Source: Armatimonadetes bacterium RBG_19FT_COMBO_69_19 (GTDB taxonomy: Bacteria > Sysuimicrobiota > Sysuimicrobiia > Sysuimicrobiales > Kaftiobacteriaceae). From it: a DNA stretch of 11,429 nucleotides. Under the pieces are notes generated by a model. The model was given only the letters and a program-made list of their open reading frames with translations, searched no databases and was not told where the DNA came from. The DNA is taken from NCBI GenBank assembly GCA_001768125.1, contig MENB01000046.1, forward strand, positions 2,142 to 13,570, in the 5' to 3' direction. A program made the position numbers and the translations under genes. Below are positions 6,726 to 11,429 of the stretch, one piece after another (positions within the stretch are counted from its first letter, which is position 1; every line of letters begins with the position of its first letter).

Positions 6726-7833
6726 ATGACGATTGAAGAGATCCGCGGTCTCATCGAGCAAGACCGCGTGCGCCTCCAGGACATCGGGAGGCATCTTTGA
6801 CCTTCCCGCCAAGCAGGCCCGCATCGCCGCGCTTGAAGCGGAGATGCAGCGGCCGGACCTCTGGTCCAATCCCGAGCAAGCCCGCAAGACCGGCCAGGAG
6901 CTGAGCGCCCTGCGGGCGCAGGTCGAGACCTATGCGGGGTTGACCCGCGAGGTCAACGATCTTGCCGAGCTCACGGGACTCGCCGTCCAGGATCCCTCGG
7001 GGCTCAGCACGTCGGAGCTGGCTGCGGAAGCGGCGTCCGCGCACGAGCGTCTGCAGCGCCTCGAGCTCGTCACGCTCCTCTGGGGCGAGCATGACGGCAG
7101 CAACGCGATCCTCTCCATCCACGCCGGGGCGGGGGGCACCGACTCGCAGGACTGGGCCCAGCTCCTCATGCGGATGTACGTGCGCTGGTCCGAGCGGCGG
7201 GGTTTCACCACCGAAGTGGCCGATCTCTCGCCGGGAGAGGAAGCGGGCATCAAGAGCGCGACCATCATCGCCGGCGGCCCCTATGCGTACGGGTACCTGA
7301 AAGGCGAGCGGGGGGTGCACCGCCTGGTGCGCCTCTCCCCGTTCGACGCGGCGCACCGCCGCCACACCTCGTTCGCCCTCGTAGACGTCATCCCTGAGGT
7401 GGAAGAGGTCGAGGTCAGCGTGCGCGAAGACGAGCTGAAGGTCGACACGTATCGGGCCGGGGGCGCCGGCGGGCAGAACGTCAACAAGGTGGAAACCGCG
7501 GTCCGGATCACGCATGTCCCCACCGGGATCGTCGTGCAGTGCCAGAATGAGCGCTCACAGCACGCGAACAAACTCACGGCGATGCGGCTGCTGCGGGCGA
7601 AGCTGGCGGAGGCGCAGCAGGAGCAGCAGGCCCAGCGTCTCGCCGAGCTGCGCGGAGAGTTCAAGGAGGCGGCCTGGGGGAACCAGATCCGCTCCTACGT
7701 GCTGCATCCCTACACGCTGGTGAAGGACCACCGCACCGGAGCAGAGACCGGAGACGCGGCCTCCGTGCTCGATGGGGATCTCGACCGATTCATCGACGCC
7801 ACGCTGCGGGCTGGCGCCGTGCCGGAGAGGTAG
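6726..7833 (+). CDS. prfB: Peptide chain release factor 2 (RF2), made by programmed +1 frameshift
   Basis: RF2 reads UAA and UGA stop codons and triggers peptide release. The coding sequence is join(6726..6797, 6799..7833), giving 368 residues. Zero-frame codons 1-24 ([24 protein letters not shown]) end at an in-frame TGA (6798-6800); skipping T6798 continues as [13 protein letters not shown], matching the conserved RF2 start. The codon-recognition tripeptide SPF is at 204-206 and the peptidyl-transfer GGQ at 248-250, almost the same as E. coli (205-207 and 250-252). SPF marks RF2 rather than RF1. The ATG at 6726 is chosen because it alone yields the family N-terminus through the shift; a continuous frame opening at TTG 6733 gives an unrelated leader and is an artefact. 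RF2 level is autoregulated by the shift. lmeA-like begins 30 bases downstream. Confidence 0.97.
6786..6801 (+). promoter_or_regulatory. RF2 programmed +1 frameshift site
   Basis: The site reads GGGAGG (6786-6791), a 3-base spacer CAT, then CTT-TGA-C (6795-6801). This reproduces the known prfB signal of E. coli: an internal Shine-Dalgarno element three bases before CUU, a slippery CUU, and an UGA followed by C, a poor termination context. When RF2 is scarce the ribosome pauses at UGA, the Leu-tRNA slips from CUU to UUU, and reading resumes at GAC (6799-6801). All elements are directly visible. Confidence 0.95.
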
Positions 7834-7863
7834 CCTCTTCTGACCCCACGAAGTAGGGAAGGC

Positions 7864-8532
7864 ATGTCACGACTGCTCGCGCTGCTGCTCGCGGTCGCGA
7901 TCGTCCTCATGGCGCCTGCGGCGATGCTGTCGTGGCACCTCTCGAATGGCCTCCGGCGCGATTTCCGCGCGGAGCGGGCCGCCGTTCGCGTGTTCGCCGG
8001 CCCCGTCGGCATCCTCACCGGACGCATCTGGCGGCTGCAGTTCCGCGTGCGCGGCGCCGCCTTCGAGGGCGCCACGGTGCGGGAGATGCGCGGCACCCTG
8101 CGGGACGTCACCCTCAACCTGCCGCGGGTGGTGGGCGGGCATCTCGCCGTCCGCCGGATCAGCGGCGGCAGCGCAGTGGTTGTCGTCGATGAGACCGACG
8201 TGCAGCGCTACCTGGCGGATGCCCGGGACATCCGGGGCGCGCGGGTGCGGCTCGACGACGGCCTGGTCACGATCACCGGGACCGTGGCCGTGCTCAACTC
8301 CTCGTTTCCGGTCGAGGTGGTGGCGCGCCTCGCGATCGACGGCGGCGCGCTCGTCCTGCGCGTGGAGACCCTGAACATCAGCGGCGTGGCCATCCCCCCG
8401 AACCTCGGCAACGTCTTGATGACCGCCGTGAATCCGCTCCTGGTCGCGCCGGACGAGCCCGTCCCGATCCGCTTCAGCGACGTCCGGGTGGATGACGGCC
8501 GCGCCGTGATCACCGGAGTGCCGGTCCCGTGA
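7864..8532 (+). CDS. LmeA/DUF2993-family phospholipid-binding-like protein
   Basis: A 222-residue protein with one N-terminal hydrophobic segment (about residues 4-22, L-L-A-L-L-L-A-V-A-I-V-L-M-A-P) that is probably an uncleaved anchor or signal, so the rest lies outside the cytoplasmic membrane. The body is rich in short alternating beta strands, including G-I-L-T-G-R-I-W-R-L-Q-F-R-V-R-G-A, then V-V-V-D-E-T-D-V-Q-R-Y-L, V-R-L-D-D-G-L-V-T-I-T-G-T, and the closing D-G-R-A-V-I-T-G-V. These fit the DUF2993/LmeA pattern. The mycobacterial LmeA binds phospholipid and supports lipomannan elongation; the role here is not known. AGGGAAGG at 7855-7862 precedes ATG 7864. The gene follows prfB by 30 bases and overlaps the next gene by 4 bases (GTGA), so it is likely translated with DUF5693 and CsaB in an envelope operon. 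Confidence 0.75.
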   Translation: MSRLLALLLAVAIVLMAPAAMLSWHLSNGLRRDFRAERAAVRVFAGPVGILTGRIWRLQFRVRGAAFEGATVREMRGTLRDVTLNLPRVVGGHLAVRRISGGSAVVVVDETDVQRYLADARDIRGARVRLDDGLVTITGTVAVLNSSFPVEVVARLAIDGGALVLRVETLNISGVAIPPNLGNVLMTAVNPLLVAPDEPVPIRFSDVRVDDGRAVITGVPVP

Positions 8533-10523
8533 GAGGGCGCCGGCGCCGGCCGCTGCTGCTGGCGATCGGGCTCGGCGTCCTCGCCGCCCTCGCCGTGCTC
8601 TGGATGCGGTGGGGCGTGGAGTCCCGGTACCGCACCGTCGAGATCGTGCTCGACGGTCCCGACTGGGAGGCCCTCGCGCTTCGCGAAGGGCGTGATCCCC
8701 TCGAGGTCCTGACCGAGGCGGCCCGGCGAGGGGCGACCTCGATCGCCCTGTACGAGCGCACGCTCGAGCGCATGGCGGAGCAGGGTGAGGTCAGCTACCT
8801 GAGCGCCGATGAGGCACGCGCCGCGCTGCGCGCCGGCACGCTGTCGCCCGCCTTCGCGGGGATCGCGGCCCCGGGGGAGCCGATCCGCCCCGGGTCCGTC
8901 TACGTGGCGGGTTCGCCCGACATGCTCGCCTTTCTCGAGGCCACCATCTCCGGCATCCTCGGCCCCGCGCGCGTGCGCGGGGTCAGGGGGGTGCTCGAGA
9001 TCCGCGGGCTGCGCGAGGACCTCGAGCAGATGGGGCTGGGCTTTCGTCCGGAGGACCTCGAGCGCTACCGGTCCGCCGGCCTCGCACCGGTGCTGCGCTT
9101 CCGCAACTATCCTGGACTGACCGCCGCGGGGCTCGCCGCGAAGGGCGAGGCGTTCCGGGCGCTGGGCGAAGGGATACCGATCGTCTTCGAGCTGACGGAT
9201 GTGCTCGGGTACGATCGGCTGCTCCCGGACGCGGCACCGCTGCTCCGTGCGGCGGGGGCGCGCTACGGGCGCATCGAGGTGTTCAATGTGCGCCGCAGGC
9301 AGCGGGGGGATGAGCGCCTGGCGCGCGAGATGCACCGGGAGGTCATCCGGCTATTCAGCCTCACCCCGGACGAACTGCTCGTACTGTCGCCGGCCGACGC
9401 TCGAGACAAGTTCGTGCGCAGCGCGCGCGAGCGGAACATCCGGCTCCTATACATCCGCCCCTTCATCCCCACGGCCGGCGTCGTGGGGACCGCATCGAAC
9501 CTGACGCTCGTCGAGCAGCTGGCGCGGGACCTCCGGCGCTTCGGGCTGCGGACGGGTCGCGCCGTCCCGCTGCCGGAGGTAGTGGCGCCTCTGGCGCTGC
9601 GGGGCCTGATCGCCGTCGGCGCGCTGGCGGCGATGGCCCTGGCCTTCGCCATGCTCGTCGAGGCGGTGGGGGCGCCGGTCCCCGCCCGACTGGTCTGGGT
9701 GTTGATCGGTCTGGGAGTGCTCATCACCGTGGCCCTGTTTGCGCGCGGGCCGCTGGTCCCGTGGCTCAAGCTGCTCGCCCTGGGGACCGCGGCGTCATTC
9801 CCAGCCGCGGTGATCGCCATGGCGATCCCGCGGCGTCCCGGCGCTCCGCCCGTGCTGGCCGGCGTGCGCACGTTGTGGCTGGCCTCCTTCGGGTCGGTGG
9901 CGGCAGGGCTCCTCGTCGCGGCGCTGCTCACGCGCTGGGAGTTCATGATGGCCGCGGACGTCTTCCTCGGCGTCAAGATCGCGCAGCTGCTGCCGGTGCT
10001 GCTCGTCGTGCTGCTGCTGTGGCGCCACGACCGGCCCGTCCGCTCCTGGCGCGAGACCGCGACGGAACTGTGGGAGTGGTCGGGTCATCCGCTGCTGATG
10101 CGCTACGCGATCGCCGTGGTCGTCGTGGGCCTGGCCGGCGTCATCCTCCTCGCCCGCAGCGGCAACTTCGGCCTGCCGCTGCTTGGGGTGGAAGAGCGAT
10201 TGCGGAACCTGATGGAAGATCTCCTCGTCGCCCGGCCGCGCACCAAGGAGTACCTGATCGGGCACCCCGCGCTCGTGCTCGCCGGCGCCGCGGCCGCCGC
10301 GGGATGGCACCGGTGGGTGATGCCGCTCGCGGCGGCGGGGGCGATCGGTCAGGCCGGCGTCGTGAACAGCTTCTCGCACCTCCACACGCCCCTGCTGTAC
10401 ACTGGGTGGCGCACCGTGAACGCCCTCTGGCTGGGGACGCTGCTCGGCGCCGCCGCCACGCTCCTGCTCCTCTGGATCGCCTCACGGTTCGCCCCGTCTC
10501 CACCCGTGCGCCCCCGGCGCTGA
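8529..10523 (+). CDS. DUF5693 family multipass membrane protein
   Basis: A 664-residue membrane protein that matches DUF5693, a family usually found directly upstream of csaB in Firmicutes. Residues about 9-27 are a first membrane helix, residues about 30-350 a large extracytoplasmic domain, and from about 353 some eight further hydrophobic segments follow (near 355-378, 386-405, 412-432, 446-466, 477-498, 524-542, 578-600, 631-652). The conserved stretch A-R-P-R-T-K-E-Y-L-I-G-H-P-A (568-581), R-S-G-N (543-546) and the C-terminal G-V-V-N-S-F-S-H-L-H-T-P-L (610-622) are family marks. Biochemical function is unknown; the csaB neighbourhood suggests a part in making, exporting or modifying a wall-linked polymer. 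It starts at GTG 8529 inside the stop of the LmeA-like gene, and its TGA overlaps the csaB ATG (TGATG), so these are translationally coupled. Confidence 0.85.
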   Translation: MRGRRRRPLLLAIGLGVLAALAVLWMRWGVESRYRTVEIVLDGPDWEALALREGRDPLEVLTEAARRGATSIALYERTLERMAEQGEVSYLSADEARAALRAGTLSPAFAGIAAPGEPIRPGSVYVAGSPDMLAFLEATISGILGPARVRGVRGVLEIRGLREDLEQMGLGFRPEDLERYRSAGLAPVLRFRNYPGLTAAGLAAKGEAFRALGEGIPIVFELTDVLGYDRLLPDAAPLLRAAGARYGRIEVFNVRRRQRGDERLAREMHREVIRLFSLTPDELLVLSPADARDKFVRSARERNIRLLYIRPFIPTAGVVGTASNLTLVEQLARDLRRFGLRTGRAVPLPEVVAPLALRGLIAVGALAAMALAFAMLVEAVGAPVPARLVWVLIGLGVLITVALFARGPLVPWLKLLALGTAASFPAAVIAMAIPRRPGAPPVLAGVRTLWLASFGSVAAGLLVAALLTRWEFMMAADVFLGVKIAQLLPVLLVVLLLWRHDRPVRSWRETATELWEWSGHPLLMRYAIAVVVVGLAGVILLARSGNFGLPLLGVEERLRNLMEDLLVARPRTKEYLIGHPALVLAGAAAAAGWHRWVMPLAAAGAIGQAGVVNSFSHLHTPLLYTGWRTVNALWLGTLLGAAATLLLLWIASRFAPSPPVRPRR

Positions 10524-11429
10524 TGCGCATCGTCGTCTCCGGCTACTACGGCTTCGGCAACGCAGGCGATGAGGCGGTGCTGGCCGCCACTCTGTCCGCG
10601 CTGCGCGCGCGGCTGCCGGCCTCACGGATGACCGTCCTCTCCGCCAACCCCACGCAGACCCGCCGGCTCCACAATGTGCACAGTATCTCGCGTACCGGTG
10701 TCGGCGCGCTGCGGGCGCTGGCTGGCGCCGATCTGTTTCTTAGTGGTGGAGGCAGTCTCTTCCAGGATGTAACAAGCGCCCGCAGCGCCGCCTATTACCT
10801 TGGTCTGCTGGGGCTGGCTGAGATTCTCTCCCGCCGGGCCATGGTCTTCGCGCAGGGGATTGGGCCGCTGCGGCGGACTTGGGTGCGGCGGCTCGCCGCG
10901 CTCGTGCTCAACCGCGCGCATCTCATCACCGTGCGCGACGAGGACTCCCTGCGGACGCTGCGCGAGCTGGGCGTGCGACGCACGGCGCATCTCGTCGCCG
11001 ATCCGGTCTTCGCACTCGAGCCCGCGCCGGAGGATCACGTGCGGGAGCTGGTCGGCGCCCGCGGCCATGGTCCCCGGATCGGACTGGCCGTGCGCCCGTG
11101 GCGTGGCGACGGATATGCGGCGGTCGTGGTCGAGGCACTGCAGGCGGTGCGCGCCGCCATCGCCGCGACCGTCATCGTCTTCGCCTTTCATCCGGAGCGC
11201 GATCTGCCCCTGGCGCGGTCCATCGCCGAAGCGCTGGGGGCGCAGGTCGTCAGCGATCTCCCCCCGCGCGAGATGATGGCCGCGATCGGGACCATGGACG
11301 TGCTCGTCGGCGCGCGCCTGCATGCGCTCATCTGCGCGATCGTTACCGGGGTGCCGCCGGTGGGGCTTTCCTACGATCCCAAGGTGGATGCGCTGTTCCG
11401 GCGCATCGGGGTGGGACACCTCCTGCCGC
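10523..11429 (+). CDS. csaB: Polysaccharide pyruvyl transferase CsaB (partial, 3' end outside window)
   Basis: The first 302 residues, about five-sixths of the family's usual length, of CsaB, which transfers pyruvate from PEP to a ManNAc-type residue of the secondary cell-wall polymer; the ketal is the ligand of SLH domains of S-layer and outer-membrane proteins. It opens with V-S-G-Y-Y-G-F-G-N-A-G-D-E-A-V-L (residues 5-20), then S-G-G-G-S-L-F-Q-D-V-T-S (74-85), F-A-Q-G-I-G-P-L (109-116), T-V-R-D-E (136-140), A-D-P-V-F (159-163) and the late G-A-R-L-H-A-L (263-269). ATG 10523 overlaps the preceding TGA by one base. The frame stays open to the window edge. Assignment is confident. Its presence predicts SLH-domain proteins elsewhere in the genome. 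Confidence 0.95.
   Translation, partial: MRIVVSGYYGFGNAGDEAVLAATLSALRARLPASRMTVLSANPTQTRRLHNVHSISRTGVGALRALAGADLFLSGGGSLFQDVTSARSAAYYLGLLGLAEILSRRAMVFAQGIGPLRRTWVRRLAALVLNRAHLITVRDEDSLRTLRELGVRRTAHLVADPVFALEPAPEDHVRELVGARGHGPRIGLAVRPWRGDGYAAVVVEALQAVRAAIAATVIVFAFHPERDLPLARSIAEALGAQVVSDLPPREMMAAIGTMDVLVGARLHALICAIVTGVPPVGLSYDPKVDALFRRIGVGHLLP

Noticed and set aside
6733..6800. TTG 6733 as an alternative start of prfB in the downstream frame
   Set aside because: Its first 20 or so residues match nothing in RF2, whereas ATG 6726 followed by the frameshift gives the conserved N-terminus and explains the CTT-TGA-C signal.
1..11429. Mobile elements, CRISPR arrays, tRNA or rRNA genes, defence systems
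   Set aside because: No terminal inverted repeats, transposase-like frames, regularly spaced repeats or tRNA-like cloverleaf sequences were seen; the genes are ordinary chromosomal ones.

Overview
This is a high-GC (roughly 70% by eye), gene-dense bacterial chromosomal window. Every gene lies on the + strand and no intergenic gap exceeds about 125 bases. I see no mobile elements, CRISPR arrays, tRNA or rRNA genes. The content is housekeeping plus cell envelope. An apolipoprotein N-acyltransferase (typical of diderms and actinobacteria) occurs close to a DUF5693-CsaB pair (pyruvylation of the wall polymer that anchors SLH-domain proteins, typical of Firmicutes, Deinococcus-Thermus and related Terrabacteria). 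This mix suggests an uncultured, high-GC, probably diderm Terrabacteria-type lineage (for example near CSP1-3/Sysuimicrobiota, Armatimonadota or Deinococcota). The lineage is inference, not shown by the sequence.

Layout: (a) 3-494, C-terminal part of a dGTPase-like HD-superfamily triphosphohydrolase. (b) 602-1180, long-form ribosome hibernation factor hpf. (c) 1187-1870, a conserved-looking protein of unknown function whose stop codon lies inside a 6-bp hairpin. (d) 1871-1989, an intergenic region with a perfect extended -10 promoter (TGC-TATAAT) ending 9 bases before the secA ATG. (e) 1990-4650 secA, overlapped by 22 bases by (f) 4629-6602, an Lnt apolipoprotein N-acyltransferase with an extra C-terminal membrane domain resembling a degenerate CPBP/CAAX-protease-like domain. 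(g) 6603-6725, an intergenic region with a second extended -10 (TGG-TATGAT) just before (h) prfB (6726-7833), which carries the classical in-frame UGA programmed +1 frameshift site. (i) 7864-8532, an LmeA/DUF2993-like lipid-binding protein; (j) 8529-10523, a DUF5693 multipass membrane protein; and (k) csaB from 10523, running off the window. Genes (h) to (k) are spaced or overlapped as one operon.

How they fit together: hpf, secA and prfB serve ribosome storage, protein export and translation termination. Lnt completes lipoprotein maturation after SecA-dependent export. The LmeA-like, DUF5693 and CsaB proteins form an envelope cluster probably concerned with making or modifying a wall-linked polymer for SLH-protein attachment. 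The most interesting points are the Lnt C-terminal membrane fusion, the apparently leaderless secA and prfB transcripts from matching extended -10 promoters, the RF2 frameshift that a simple ORF caller would miss, and the unknown hpf-secA intervening gene.
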